Shown here: one piece after another, positions 27,208 to 37,089 of the stretch | Layout: every line of letters begins with the position of its first letter | Position numbering within the stretch: position 1 is the first letter of the stretch | Assembly (NCBI GenBank): GCA_046350375.1 | Contig: JAXMAO010000001.1 | Coordinates: 186,001-250,000, forward strand | DNA from: JAXMAO01 sp046350375 | GTDB taxonomy: Bacteria; Planctomycetota; Phycisphaerae; UBA1845; UTPLA1 | Length of the DNA: 64,000 nt | Direction of reading: 5' to 3' | Notes under the pieces: generated by a model | The model's database searches: none | What the model was told of the DNA's origin: nothing | What the model saw: only the letters and a program-made list of their open reading frames with translations | Program-made: the position numbers and the translations under genes

Positions 27208-30200
27208 ATGAGCCTCGAACGACTCGTGCGAGCGGAGGCGATCGTCCATCGGCTGTTGCAGCTCGCGCCCGAGTCGCGCGATGACTTCGTCCGGGCCAAG
27301 TGCGGCGCCGACGACGCCCTGCTGCGCGAGGTGCATTTCCTCCTCGAATCCCGGTACTCGTCCGCCGGCACGACGCTGGGCGGCCGCGCCACGGCGGAGC
27401 CGGCCGACGCCTCGTCCGGCGCCGCGCCGCTGAACGGGGCGACCGTCTCGCTGCGCGATCCGCGGGCCACCGCCGCGCGCGGCGTCGGCGCACCGCCGGT
27501 CGATGCCATCCCCGGTTACGCCATCGAGTCCGAAATCCACCGCGGCGGCCAAGGCGTCGTCTATCTCGCGACGCAGCACTCCACCCGGCGCAAGGTGGCG
27601 ATCAAGGTGCTGCGCGAGGGGCCGTTCGCCGGCGTGGCCGACGAGGCGCGCTTCGAGCGCGAGGTGCGCGTCCTCGCGCAGCTTCAGCATCCGAACATCG
27701 TCTCCATCCACGACAGCGGCCGCACCCGCGGCGGCGCGGGCGGGCTGTTCTACTTCGTCATGGACTTCATCGCCGGCGAGCCGCTCGACGCCTACGTGGC
27801 GCGGCTGCCCGGGCAACCGGCCGGGCGACCGCCGCTGCGCGCCGTGCTCGAGCTGTTCGCGGTCATCTGCGACGCCGTGCACGCCGCCCACCTGCGCGGC
27901 GTAATTCATCGCGATCTGAAACCGGGCAACATCCGCGTCGGGACCGACGGCCGGCCGCACGTGCTCGACTTCGGGCTGGCGAAGGTGACCGCGTCGCACG
28001 GCGCGATCGATGCGGCCGACGAGCGCGGCGCGGCGCTGACGCAGTCGGGCCAGTTCATGGGGTCGCTGCCGTGGGCCAGTCCGGAGCAGGCCGAGGGCGC
28101 GCCGGATCGCATCGACGTCCGCAGCGACGTCTACTCGCTCGGGGTGATACTCTACCAGTTGCTCGCCGGGGCGTTTCCCTATCCGGTCGCCGGGCCGCTG
28201 CGCGCGGTTCTCAACCACATCAGCCAGACCGCGCCGGTGCCGCTTTCGAAGCCGCGCCCCGGCATCGACTCCGACGTCGAGACGATCGTCCACAAATGCC
28301 TGTCGAAGGAGCGCGAGCGGCGCTACGACGGCGCCGGCGAGCTGGCGCGCGAAGTCCGCCGCGTGCTGGCGGGCGAGCCGATCGACGCGCGCCGCGACAG
28401 CACGTGGTACGTGCTCCGCAGGCAGGTCCGCCGACACCGCGCCGCCGTGACGGTCGCCGGCCTCATCCTGCTGCTGCTCTCCGGGTTCGCCGTGCTGATG
28501 TCAATTCAGTCGGCGCGCAACGCGAAGCTGGCGGCCGACAACATCCTGCTGGCGCAGTCCGAGCGCCGCGCGGCCGACGAAGCCACGGCGCAGCGGAAGT
28601 CGGCCGACCAGGTGACCGACGTCATGTCAGACATGCTGGGCGGCATTCGCCCGGCCGTGGCCCGCGACCTGGACACGGCGCTGCTGCGGCAACTGCTCGA
28701 CAACGCCGCCGAGCGCATCCGCTCGGGCGAGCTGGCAAACTCGCCGGCGGCCGAGCTGCGGCTGCGCCTCACGATCGGCGACGCCTATCGACAGCTAATG
28801 GCCATGGAACCGGCCGCCGAGCTGCTGTCGGGCGCCGAGGCGCTGGCGCGGCGGCTGCACCCCGGCGATCATGCGCTGGTCGCCGAGGCGCTGAGCATGC
28901 GCGCCATCCTCCTGCACGAGACCGGTCACACCGCCGACGGACTCAAGCTGCACGAAGAGTGCCTCGCCATGCGGCGCCGGTTGCGCGCCGGCGACGATCC
29001 GTCGGTGGCGCGCAGCCTGGCGAACGTGGCCTTCTGTCGCGAAATGCTCGGCGAATATGCCCCCGCCCTCGAACAGTTCCAGGCCGCGCTGGCGATGCAG
29101 CAGCGTCTCTACCCGGGCGATCACGAGTACCTCGCGACCGGCATCAACAACGTCGGCGCCTGCCTCGAGGCGCTCGGCCGGCAGAACGAGGCGATCGACT
29201 ACTACGAGCGCGCCCTCGCCATGCGCCGCCGCCTCCTCAAAGACCCCAGCGACGCCGTCGCGCAGACCCTGTCCAACATCGGCACCTGCCTGGTCGCCGC
29301 CGGTCGGCCGCTCGACGGGCTGAAGGCGTCGCGCGAGGCGCTCGACATCCGCCGGCGGATCTTCCATCGCGATCACCAGGACTTGGCCGACAGCATCAAC
29401 AACGTGGCTTTCTGCCTCGACGAAGCCGGCCGACCGGACGAGGCGCTCACGTTCTACCGCGACGCGCTGGCGATGTACCGGCGGATGCACAAGACCGACC
29501 ACGCCTCGATCGCGATGGGGTTGAACAACGTCGCGCTCTGCCTGCGATCGCTCGACAAGCCCGGCGAGGCGCTGCCGCTGCTCGAGGAATCGCTGGCGAT
29601 GTATCGGCGGCTCTATCCCGGGGCCCATCCGCGCGTGGCGCTGGCGATGAACAACATCGGCTTCTGCCTGTCGGCGCTGAAGCGCACCGCGGAGGGACTG
29701 ACGTTCTACCAGTCGGCGCTGGCGATGTTTCGAACCCTGCACACAGGCGAGCACCCCGACGTGGCGCTCGGGCTGGCGAACGTCGGCTCGGCGCTGCGCG
29801 AGCTCGATCGGCCGAATGAGGCGCTGCCGATGCTGGACGAGGCGCTGACGATGTATCGGCGGCTCTACCCGAAGGGCAACTCGAACATCGCGGTCATGCA
29901 GAACAACCTGGCCGCATGTTACAAAGACCTGAAACGCCCGGACGAAGCGCTGGAGCATTACGACGCGTCGATCGCCGCATGGCAGGCGCTGTTCCCCGAT
30001 GGCCATCCGCGCACGGCCGACGCCATGGACAGCGCCGGGCTGTTCCTCGAATCGCTCGGCCGCAACGTCGACGCGCTGCAGCGCTACGAGGCCGCCTGGG
30101 CGCTCCGCCAGCGCGTGCTGAAGGCCGACCACCCCGATCTGGCCCGGAGCGAAGAAAACATCGCCTACAGCCTGCGGGCGCTGAAGAAGCCGGACCAGGC

Positions 30201-30915
30201 GCTGCGCCGCTTCGAGTCGGTGCTGGCGCGCTACGACCGGCTGAAGCTCGGCGACCACGGCCGCGTGGTCCGCACGCTCAACAACATCGGCACCTGCCTG
30301 AACGACCTGGGCCGCACGCGCGCGGCCGTCACGCGCTTCGAGGAAGCGCTCGCCATGCGCCGCCGCATCGACCCGGCGGAAAACCCGGGGCTGGCGGTCG
30401 ATGTCGAGACGATTGCCGAGTGTTACGACCGGCTGAACGACTACGACGCCGCGCTGCGCGGGTATGAAGAGTCGCTCGCCATCCGTCGCCGCGTCGCGAA
30501 CGTGACGCCGGCCGAGCTCGGGCTGTCGCTGATGCGCACCGGGCGGACGCTGGTGCGGCTGAAGCGCTTCGCCGACGCCGAGCCGCTGCTGCGCGAGGCG
30601 GTCGAGGCGTTCGGCCGCGGCGAAAAACCCAGCCCGCTGGCCATCGGCATGTCGAAGCTGTGGCTGAGCGAGGCGCTGCTGGGCGGGCAGCAGTTCGCCG
30701 AGGCCGATCGGCTGGCGCGGGCCGCGCTCGAGCAGGCCGGCGCCGAGCCGGCACAGGCGACGCTGCGGCGCGAGCTGCTCGACCTGCTGGCGCGGGTGCA
30801 GACCGCGTGGGATGCAAGCGACCCGCACGGCGACCACGCCGCGCAGGCGGCCGAGTTTCGCCGGCAGCTTCAGGCCGCGTCGCCGACGAGCGCCACCGCG
30901 CCGGCGGAGCGCTAG
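27208..30915 (+). CDS. Membrane-anchored Ser/Thr protein kinase with extracytoplasmic TPR repeats
   Basis: This 1235-residue Hanks-type kinase carries a short N-terminal region, then the catalytic domain: Gly loop HRGGQGVVYL (about residue 110), invariant Lys in VAIKVL (133), VIHRDLKPGN with Asp236, and DFGLAK (Asp254). One transmembrane helix lies at about residues 412-433 (LILLLLSGFAVLMS). From about 520 onward there are many 42-residue TPR repeats of the kinesin-light-chain type, with recurring units such as ALAMRRRLYPGDH and NNVGACLEALGR. All catalytic residues are kept. Planctomycetes carry many such kinase-TPR proteins, probably sensing or scaffolding signals across the membrane. ATG 27208 sits after GGACAGGTGCC. 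Confidence 0.9.
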   Translation: MSLERLVRAEAIVHRLLQLAPESRDDFVRAKCGADDALLREVHFLLESRYSSAGTTLGGRATAEPADASSGAAPLNGATVSLRDPRATAARGVGAPPVDAIPGYAIESEIHRGGQGVVYLATQHSTRRKVAIKVLREGPFAGVADEARFEREVRVLAQLQHPNIVSIHDSGRTRGGAGGLFYFVMDFIAGEPLDAYVARLPGQPAGRPPLRAVLELFAVICDAVHAAHLRGVIHRDLKPGNIRVGTDGRPHVLDFGLAKVTASHGAIDAADERGAALTQSGQFMGSLPWASPEQAEGAPDRIDVRSDVYSLGVILYQLLAGAFPYPVAGPLRAVLNHISQTAPVPLSKPRPGIDSDVETIVHKCLSKERERRYDGAGELAREVRRVLAGEPIDARRDSTWYVLRRQVRRHRAAVTVAGLILLLLSGFAVLMSIQSARNAKLAADNILLAQSERRAADEATAQRKSADQVTDVMSDMLGGIRPAVARDLDTALLRQLLDNAAERIRSGELANSPAAELRLRLTIGDAYRQLMAMEPAAELLSGAEALARRLHPGDHALVAEALSMRAILLHETGHTADGLKLHEECLAMRRRLRAGDDPSVARSLANVAFCREMLGEYAPALEQFQAALAMQQRLYPGDHEYLATGINNVGACLEALGRQNEAIDYYERALAMRRRLLKDPSDAVAQTLSNIGTCLVAAGRPLDGLKASREALDIRRRIFHRDHQDLADSINNVAFCLDEAGRPDEALTFYRDALAMYRRMHKTDHASIAMGLNNVALCLRSLDKPGEALPLLEESLAMYRRLYPGAHPRVALAMNNIGFCLSALKRTAEGLTFYQSALAMFRTLHTGEHPDVALGLANVGSALRELDRPNEALPMLDEALTMYRRLYPKGNSNIAVMQNNLAACYKDLKRPDEALEHYDASIAAWQALFPDGHPRTADAMDSAGLFLESLGRNVDALQRYEAAWALRQRVLKADHPDLARSEENIAYSLRALKKPDQALRRFESVLARYDRLKLGDHGRVVRTLNNIGTCLNDLGRTRAAVTRFEEALAMRRRIDPAENPGLAVDVETIAECYDRLNDYDAALRGYEESLAIRRRVANVTPAELGLSLMRTGRTLVRLKRFADAEPLLREAVEAFGRGEKPSPLAIGMSKLWLSEALLGGQQFAEADRLARAALEQAGAEPAQATLRRELLDLLARVQTAWDASDPHGDHAAQAAEFRRQLQAASPTSATAPAER

Positions 30916-31233
30916 GGCGCGCGGCGGCGGACGGCTACTGGCTGTTCGCACGTTTGTGACCGCGTTCGGTCTCTCGGCCGGGCCGGATTATCGCCATCCG
31001 CCGCCCGGGCGATTCGCCCGTCCGCCGCCGGAACTTCCTGCTTGGCTGCGGTCTGCGACGTGGGGTAGAATCGACCTTCAGTTGGGATTGAAATTCGCTC
31101 CGGCGACTCGGGCCGATCGGGCCGGGTCCGGGGTCCTCGCAATCGCAGTCGGTGTGCCGAAGCGGACCGGGAGGCGTGTGCAGCCCGGAGCGCCTTGGCT
31201 GCGCTTCAAAGCTGGGATTCTGGAGGCTTCTCC
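30916..31233 (+). other. Intergenic region before the thrombospondin-repeat gene
   Basis: No convincing gene. It is GC-rich with one promoter-like site (31042..31071) and the ribosome site GGAGG at 31222..31226 for the next gene. Confidence 0.5.
31042..31071 (+). promoter_or_regulatory. Possible sigma70-like promoter
   Basis: TTGGCT, an 18-base spacer and TAGAAT, about 160 bases before the GTG at 31234. Weak match; prediction only. Confidence 0.3.
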
Positions 31234-34095
31234 GTGACCAACAGTCGTCGGACGGTTCGACTTTTCGCAGCCTCTTCAGTCTTCGTGCTGGTGCTGACGG
31301 GCTCGGCCCGGGCGGCGGTGATCTCATTCGACAATACCTGCGGCGGCTTCAAATGGAATGAGTGCTGCGACTGCGGCGTTTTCAAGTGCAACAACTGGAC
31401 CACCGCGCCGTCGCCCGCGCCCATCTGCCCCTCCGTGCCCACGCTGTCAGACGACGTCACCATCGCCTCGAACTGCGAGCTCGAAGCCGCCCTGCCCGGT
31501 GCCGTCGGAAATCTTAACTACACCAGCGGCACCTTCACGCTCAACGGGAACCTGCAGATCGGCAACGTCGCGACCTTTGACGGCCCGGTGGTCTGGAACA
31601 GCGGCGAGATGGCCCGCGGCGGCGGGGCGGCCGGCCAGATGGCAATCTGCAATGGCGGACTGACGATCCAGTCTTCCAGCGACAAGTTCCTCTCGTTTCT
31701 CGGCGGCTTCCGCCTGAAGAACACCGCCACCGCGACCTGGAGCGGCAGCGGCTCGTGGACCATCGGCATGATTCCGGGCGGCTGCTGTCCGGCGATCTTC
31801 GAGAATGCCGCCGGGGCCAACTTCAACGTCACCAATACCGCCTCAATCTTTCAGACGGCGTTTGGCATCGGCGTGATCGAGAACAAGGGCACGCTCACCA
31901 AGAGCTCGGCCGGGCTGAGCGAGTGGGCCGTCAACCTGACCAACTACGGCCTCGTGCACGTCCAGAGCGGCGAGCTGCGCCTGACGCGGGCCGGGCTGAT
32001 CTCCGGCGCCTGGCAGATTGACCCGGGGGCCGAGGTGGGCTTCGCCGGCAATTTCTTTGACATCACCCCCGGCGTGGCCATTTCGGGCCGCGCGGTCGTG
32101 AAACAGTCCGGCACCAACCCCGGCATCGTCTTTAACACCGACGTGACCCTCAACGACCTGACGATTGCCGACGACGGCAGGCTCGGCGGCACCGGCACCC
32201 TGCACGTGGCCGGCACGCTCAACAACGAGGCCGGCGACCCGAGCGTGCACATCCACATCCTGCCGGCCGGCAAGGTCGTGTCGACCGGCGCCGCACCCTT
32301 CTTCGGGCTGCTCGATGTGCAGGGACAGCTCCAGCTGCCCACCGGCGCCAACATGGGCTGCTTCAACCAGCCGCTCAACGTCATGCCCGGCGGCGTGGTC
32401 ACGATCGAGGACGGCGCGACGCTCGGCATGACCGGCCTGGGCACGCAGCCGATCGAGAACCACGGCACGATCCGCAAGCCGCCCACCGGCGGCACCGCGA
32501 CGATCCTGAGTTCGTTCAACTGGTACCTGAACAATTACGCCGACGGCGTCATCAAGGTCGAAGGCGGAACGATGACCTGCGGCAACCGGCTCGAGAGCCA
32601 CGGCGTGATCGACATCGCCGCCGGCGCAGAATTCCGCCAGGTCTTGTGGGCCAACTATTACGCCGGCACCAGCTTTCTCGGCGACGGCTTCTATCACCTC
32701 GACAACGCCCCCAACAACTTCATCGACGCCGGACTCACGCTGGTGATTCCGCGCCTGCGGCTCTCCGGCCTGGTCGGCGCCGGCAGCGGTATCAGCGGCC
32801 CGGGCAACCTCTCAATCTCCAAGGCGTTCGAGGTCAATGGCGGCGTCATCGCCACCCCGACGCTGACCATTCAATCCGACGCGGTCATGAGCATCCTCGG
32901 CCCGAATCTGGCGGGTTCGTTCTCCGTGACCGTCGAGAACCTCGGCCGCACCAACGTGACCGCCGGCACGCTCGGATTCGTCGCCTTCAACAATCGCCCC
33001 ACGGGCACGGTCGACTTCCAGGGCGACGGAACGCTCACGGCCTGGTTCGGCAGCGGACCGATGACCAACGAAGGCCTGCTGAAGAAATCCGCCGGCAGCG
33101 GCGCCAGCCAGATGATCGTCAGCCTCACCAACACCGGCACGGTGCGGGTCGAGTTGGGCGAGCTCCGCTTCCCCAACGCCTTCAACACCTTCACCCAGAC
33201 CAGCGGCATGACCGAGCTCGCCGGCGGCGAGCTGCGCGTCGGATTCATGACGCTCAACGGCGGCAAGCTCCGCGGCGCGGGCACCCTCGCCGCCGCCGTC
33301 AACAACGTCGCCGGCCAGGTTGAGCCCGGCTCGTCGCCCGGCATCCTCACCATCGCGGCCACCACGCAGCCGGTCGCCAGCGGCAACTACACCCAGGGCG
33401 CCGGTGGCAAGCTTTCGATCGAGGTCGGCGGGCTCACCGCCGGAACCCAGCACGATCGCCTGGTCGTCGCCGGCACCGCCACGCTGGCCGGCACGCTCGA
33501 ACTCAAACGCATCAACGGATTCACTCCGGCCAACGGCGCCCAGATCACCGTCCTGACGGCCAACGCCATCAGCGGCAGCTTCACGAACACGACCACGGTC
33601 GATTTCCCCGCCGGCATCTCGGCCGGCTCGGCCGTCGTGGGCAACGCGGTCGTGGTGACGTTCAGCGCCCCGCCCGATTCCGACAGCGACGGCGTGCCGG
33701 ACGCGAGCGACAACTGCCCGGCCGTCAGCAATGCCAACCAGGCCGACGGTGACGGCGACGGTCGTGGCGATGCGTGCGACAACTGCCCGGCAATCAGCAA
33801 CGCCAACCAGGCCGATGGCGACGGCGACGGTCGCGGTGACGTGTGCGACAACTGTCCGGCGGTCAGCAATGCCAGCCAGGCCGACGGTGACGGCGACGGT
33901 CGCGGCGATGTGTGCGACAACTGCCCGTCGGTCGCGAACGCCGATCAGGCCGACGCCGACTCCAACGGCACGGGCGACGCCTGCGAGACGCCGGCCCCGA
34001 ACCCCGCGACCGGCTGCGGAACCTGCGGCGCGGGCATGACGATGCTGATGCCGGTGGCGCTGCTGGCCATCGCGCTGCGGCGGTCGCGCCGCTGA
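31234..34095 (+). CDS. Large secreted protein with beta-helix-like repeats, thrombospondin type-3 repeats and C-terminal anchor
   Basis: This 953-residue protein starts at GTG 31234, chosen because GGAGG lies 7 bases upstream and the resulting N-terminus is a good signal peptide (TVRLFAASSVFVLVLTGSARA). The body (about residues 40-800) has regular short strands such as GTLHVAGTLNNEAGDP and NHGTIRKPPTGG, which resemble autotransporter-type passenger beta-helices. Then follow four near-identical Asp-rich units (DNCPAVSNANQADGDGDGRG) that should bind calcium. The C-terminus has GCGTCGAG, a hydrophobic stretch (MTMLMPVALLAIAL) and RRSRR, a sorting-type tail. The role is likely cell-surface, unknown in detail. 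Confidence 0.8.
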   Translation: MTNSRRTVRLFAASSVFVLVLTGSARAAVISFDNTCGGFKWNECCDCGVFKCNNWTTAPSPAPICPSVPTLSDDVTIASNCELEAALPGAVGNLNYTSGTFTLNGNLQIGNVATFDGPVVWNSGEMARGGGAAGQMAICNGGLTIQSSSDKFLSFLGGFRLKNTATATWSGSGSWTIGMIPGGCCPAIFENAAGANFNVTNTASIFQTAFGIGVIENKGTLTKSSAGLSEWAVNLTNYGLVHVQSGELRLTRAGLISGAWQIDPGAEVGFAGNFFDITPGVAISGRAVVKQSGTNPGIVFNTDVTLNDLTIADDGRLGGTGTLHVAGTLNNEAGDPSVHIHILPAGKVVSTGAAPFFGLLDVQGQLQLPTGANMGCFNQPLNVMPGGVVTIEDGATLGMTGLGTQPIENHGTIRKPPTGGTATILSSFNWYLNNYADGVIKVEGGTMTCGNRLESHGVIDIAAGAEFRQVLWANYYAGTSFLGDGFYHLDNAPNNFIDAGLTLVIPRLRLSGLVGAGSGISGPGNLSISKAFEVNGGVIATPTLTIQSDAVMSILGPNLAGSFSVTVENLGRTNVTAGTLGFVAFNNRPTGTVDFQGDGTLTAWFGSGPMTNEGLLKKSAGSGASQMIVSLTNTGTVRVELGELRFPNAFNTFTQTSGMTELAGGELRVGFMTLNGGKLRGAGTLAAAVNNVAGQVEPGSSPGILTIAATTQPVASGNYTQGAGGKLSIEVGGLTAGTQHDRLVVAGTATLAGTLELKRINGFTPANGAQITVLTANAISGSFTNTTTVDFPAGISAGSAVVGNAVVVTFSAPPDSDSDGVPDASDNCPAVSNANQADGDGDGRGDACDNCPAISNANQADGDGDGRGDVCDNCPAVSNASQADGDGDGRGDVCDNCPSVANADQADADSNGTGDACETPAPNPATGCGTCGAGMTMLMPVALLAIALRRSRR
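33709..33984 (+). repeat. Four 69-bp tandem units encoding thrombospondin type-3 repeats
   Basis: Units start at 33709, 33778, 33847 and 33916, each opening GACAACTG and each encoding DNCP...DxDxDGxGDxC. Nucleotide identity is high between the first three units, so copy number could change by slippage. The last unit is more diverged. Confidence 0.9.
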
Positions 34096-34196
34096 TCGGC
34101 CCGTCGCGCATTTCGGCGAGCCATCCGCGTCGGCCCGCGCGGTCAGGCGCACGGCCTGGCACGCGCATCGCCTGAAACGCGTGCCGTGCGGGTGAC

Positions 34197-34224
34197 TTGT
34201 CCTTTCGGCGAAACTGGCGATAAT
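34197..34224 (+). promoter_or_regulatory. Sigma70-like promoter of guaB
   Basis: TTGTCC, a 16-base spacer and GATAAT end 35 bases before the guaB ATG. A plausible housekeeping promoter, predicted only. Confidence 0.5.
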
Positions 34225-34259
34225 CCGCCGGATTCTCGTGGACGCGAGGATCCCCCGCC

Positions 34260-35732
34260 ATGCAGCCCAAGATCATCGGCGACGGCATCACCTTTGACGA
34301 CGTCCTGCTGCTGCCGGCGCGCAGCGCCGTCGTGCCCAAGGACGCCGACGTCCGCACGCGCCTGACGCGCCGCATCGCGCTCAACATTCCGCTCGTCTCG
34401 GCGCCCATGGACACCGTCAGCGAGTCGGCGCTGGCGATTGCCCTGGCGCAGGAAGGCGGCTTCGGCGTCATTCATCGCAACCTGCCGATCGAGGCCCAGC
34501 GCCGCGAAGTGGAGAAGGTGAAGCGCAGCGAAAACGGGGTGATCCTCGATCCGGTCTCGGTTCGGCCGGACGAGCCGGTCGGCCGCGTCGCCGAGCTGAT
34601 GGCGCTGCACAACATCTCGGGCGTGCCGGTCACGCAGGCCGACGGGCGGCTGGTGGGCATCCTCACGCGGCGCGACCTGAAGTTCCTCGAGTCGCAGTCA
34701 CGCCCGGTCCGCGACGTGATGACGCGCGACAGCCTGGTCACGGCAGCGCCCACCACCACGCTCGACGAGGCCGAGCGCCTGCTTCAGAAGCACAAGGTCG
34801 AAAAGCTGCTGCTGGTTGACGCCGCGTTCAAGCTGTGCGGGCTGATCACCATGCGCGACATCGACAAGAGCCGGCAGTTTCCGACGGCGTGCAAGGACCC
34901 GCGCGGCCGGCTGCGCTGCGGCGCCGCCGTCGGGGTCCACGACTACGAGCGCGCCGAGGCGCTGGTGCGGGCCGACGTCGACGCCCTGGTGGTCGACAGC
35001 GCCCACGGTCACAGCGACAACGTGCTCGAGACCGTCCGCGCGCTGCGCCAGAAGTTCGACCTCGACCTGATCGCCGGCAACGTCGCCACATCCGAGGGCG
35101 CCGCCGACCTGATCGCCGCCGGCGCCGACGCCGTCAAGGTCGGCATCGGCCCGGGCTCCATCTGCACCACCCGGGTGGTCTCGGGGGTCGGCGTGCCGCA
35201 GATTACAGCCATTCTCAACGCCGTGGCGGCCGCCGAGCCGGCCGGTGTGCCGGTCCTGGCGGACGGCGGAATTCGCCTGTCCGGCGACGTCGCCAAGGCG
35301 ATCGCCGCCGGGGCCTCGGCGGTCATGCTGGGGTCGCTTTTCGCCGGCCTGGACGAGTCTCCGGGGCAGGTGGTCATCTGGCGCGGCCGGCGATTCAAGG
35401 AATACCGCGGCATGGGCTCGCTGGGGGCGATGATGAGCGGCTCGGCCGACCGATATGGACAGAGGGGCGAACGGCGCCCCGACAAGCTGGTGCCCGAGGG
35501 CGTCGAGGGGCGCGTGCCCTATCGCGGCCCGCTGCGCGAGCTGACCTACCAGCTCGTCGGCGGTCTGCGGGCCGGCATGGGCTACTGCGGCACGGGCACC
35601 ATCGAGGCGTTTCGGCGTGACGCGCGGTTCATCCGCGTGACGACCGCGGGCGTGGTCGAGTCGCACCCGCACGACATTGCCATTACAAAGGAATCACCGA
35701 ACTATGCGTTGGAATCTCAGCAGGATGGCTAG
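34260..35732 (+). CDS. guaB: Inosine-5'-monophosphate dehydrogenase
   Basis: This 490-residue enzyme oxidises IMP to XMP, the first committed step of GMP synthesis. The N-terminus (DGITFDDVLLLPARSAVVPK) and SAPMDTVSESALAIALAQ are characteristic. Two CBS domains interrupt the barrel (about residues 95-205). The catalytic loop GPGSICTTRVVSGVGVPQ has the active-site Cys, and the flap region has YRGMGSLGAMM and EGVEGRVPYRGPL. Length is standard. Its last 29 bases overlap the next lipoprotein gene. Confidence 0.97.
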   Translation: MQPKIIGDGITFDDVLLLPARSAVVPKDADVRTRLTRRIALNIPLVSAPMDTVSESALAIALAQEGGFGVIHRNLPIEAQRREVEKVKRSENGVILDPVSVRPDEPVGRVAELMALHNISGVPVTQADGRLVGILTRRDLKFLESQSRPVRDVMTRDSLVTAAPTTTLDEAERLLQKHKVEKLLLVDAAFKLCGLITMRDIDKSRQFPTACKDPRGRLRCGAAVGVHDYERAEALVRADVDALVVDSAHGHSDNVLETVRALRQKFDLDLIAGNVATSEGAADLIAAGADAVKVGIGPGSICTTRVVSGVGVPQITAILNAVAAAEPAGVPVLADGGIRLSGDVAKAIAAGASAVMLGSLFAGLDESPGQVVIWRGRRFKEYRGMGSLGAMMSGSADRYGQRGERRPDKLVPEGVEGRVPYRGPLRELTYQLVGGLRAGMGYCGTGTIEAFRRDARFIRVTTAGVVESHPHDIAITKESPNYALESQQDG

Positions 35733-36402
35733 CGGCGCCTGCGGCGCGGCCGCGATGCTGCTGGCGGCACTCTCCGGGTGCACCCAGCTCAACAACCCGT
35801 TCCGCGATTCCGGGGCCGACTCGCGCAGCCACGAGACCACCCCGTCGGCCGCCTACTACACCGCCCACGCCGACGCCGCGCCTCCGCCCATGCGCCGCGC
35901 CATTCCGCCGGCCCGCGCCTACTACGAAAACGGCGCGGTCACTCACTGGCCCGTCTGGTTCGAAGATCCCTTCGAGGACAAAGGCAACAGCCTGACCGGC
36001 TCCGCCGACCACGACGCGCCCGACAACGAGTTCGCCCTCAACGCGGCCGACATCCTGCACGGCGGCTACGGCCCCGGCCGGCTGATGCTGAACATCTTCG
36101 GCCTGCCGTTCTCGGCGATCGCCCAGCCGCCCGGCTGGGTCATGGCGAGCGACGGCAAGCTCAGCCCGCACGTGCTCGGCTACGACCACGACTCGACCTA
36201 CGCCAAGCGCGGCGCCGAAGCCCCCGACCGCAACGACGTGAACCGCACCCGCGATTGGGCGATGCGCGACATGCCGGCGATGCGCATCAGCGTCGACGGC
36301 GAGAGCGCTCCGGCCGCGCCCGCCACCGGCGCGGCACAGCCCGCCGCGCCATCCGGCGCCGACGAGGTCGCCCCGGTTGAACTGAATCGATCGGGAAGCT
36401 GA
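35704..36402 (+). CDS. Lipoprotein of unknown function
   Basis: This 232-residue protein has a lipoprotein signal (GAAAMLLAALSGCTQLNNPF) with lipobox LSGC. The mature part contains HWPVWFEDPFEDKGN and a short hydrophobic stretch near LMLNIFGLPFSAIAQPPGW, plus an Ala/Pro-rich C-terminus. I do not recognise the family, though similar short lipoproteins occur in planctomycete genomes. ATG 35704 with AAGGAA upstream lies within the end of guaB, suggesting translational coupling. It converges on tpx. Confidence 0.65.
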   Translation: MRWNLSRMASGACGAAAMLLAALSGCTQLNNPFRDSGADSRSHETTPSAAYYTAHADAAPPPMRRAIPPARAYYENGAVTHWPVWFEDPFEDKGNSLTGSADHDAPDNEFALNAADILHGGYGPGRLMLNIFGLPFSAIAQPPGWVMASDGKLSPHVLGYDHDSTYAKRGAEAPDRNDVNRTRDWAMRDMPAMRISVDGESAPAAPATGAAQPAAPSGADEVAPVELNRSGS

Positions 36403-36413
36403 CGCCGCGCCCG

Positions 36414-36932
36414 CTATCCGCCGGCCGCCTTGCGCGCCGCGGCCAGCACCGCCTCGTAGTTCGGCTCCTGCGCGATCTCGGGCACGTATTCGACATGCGT
36501 GAGCGTGTCGTTCTTGTCGATCACGAAGATTGCCCGCGCCAGGCACCGATCCAGCGCTCCGCCCTGGATCAGCACGCCATACTTCTGTCCGAATTCGGTC
36601 GTGCGATGGTCTGACATGCACTTCACCTTCTCGATCCCGGCCGCGCCGCACCAGCGCTTGATCGCGAACGGCAGGTCGGTCGAAATGGTGTAGATGTCCA
36701 CGTTCGGCAGCCGGGCCGCCTCTTCGTTGAAGCGCCGCGTCTCGCGGTCGCACACCGGCGTGTCGAGCGACGGCACGGCCGAGAGAATCCGCACGTGTCC
36801 CTTGCCGGTCGCGAGCGTCACGTCGGACATGTCCGCGCCCTGAAGCTTGAAGTCCGGCGCCTTGCTGCCGGGCGTGAGCTCCGGCCCGTCGACGGTGATC
36901 GGATTGCCCTTGAGCGTAATCGTCTTGGCCAT
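36414..36932 (-). CDS. tpx: Thiol peroxidase (Tpx-type peroxiredoxin)
   Basis: This 172-residue protein reduces hydroperoxides using thioredoxin. Motifs: N-terminal ITLKGNPITVDGPEL, peroxidatic Cys in SLDTPVCDRETRRFNEEAA, resolving Cys in KVKCMSDHRTTEFGQKYGV, and ARAIFVIDKNDTLTHVEYVPEI. This two-Cys spacing is typical of Tpx. ATG 36932 is supported by GGAGA upstream. It is transcribed towards the lipoprotein gene. Confidence 0.95.
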   Translation of the reverse strand: MAKTITLKGNPITVDGPELTPGSKAPDFKLQGADMSDVTLATGKGHVRILSAVPSLDTPVCDRETRRFNEEAARLPNVDIYTISTDLPFAIKRWCGAAGIEKVKCMSDHRTTEFGQKYGVLIQGGALDRCLARAIFVIDKNDTLTHVEYVPEIAQEPNYEAVLAAARKAAGG

Positions 36933-37089
36933 GTGGCGTCTCCTGTGAATTGAATCGCGGGCCATCGAACGAGCGGCCCGGGTCCCCGCCAGGTGCTACG
37001 ACCGGCCATCCAGCGCGTTTTCACTCCGGCCGGGGAGGCGAACAGTATAGCTGCGGGCGCGACGCGCGGCCAATTCACCCGCCGCGCGA

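Noticed and set aside
28795..30951. Long minus-strand open frame opposite the kinase TPR region
   Set aside because: Antisense shadow of the repeated TPR sequence; its composition is Arg/Gln/Val-rich without motifs.
33709..33984. CRISPR array
   Set aside because: The units are contiguous coding repeats with no spacer/repeat alternation; no other CRISPR-like array was seen in the window.
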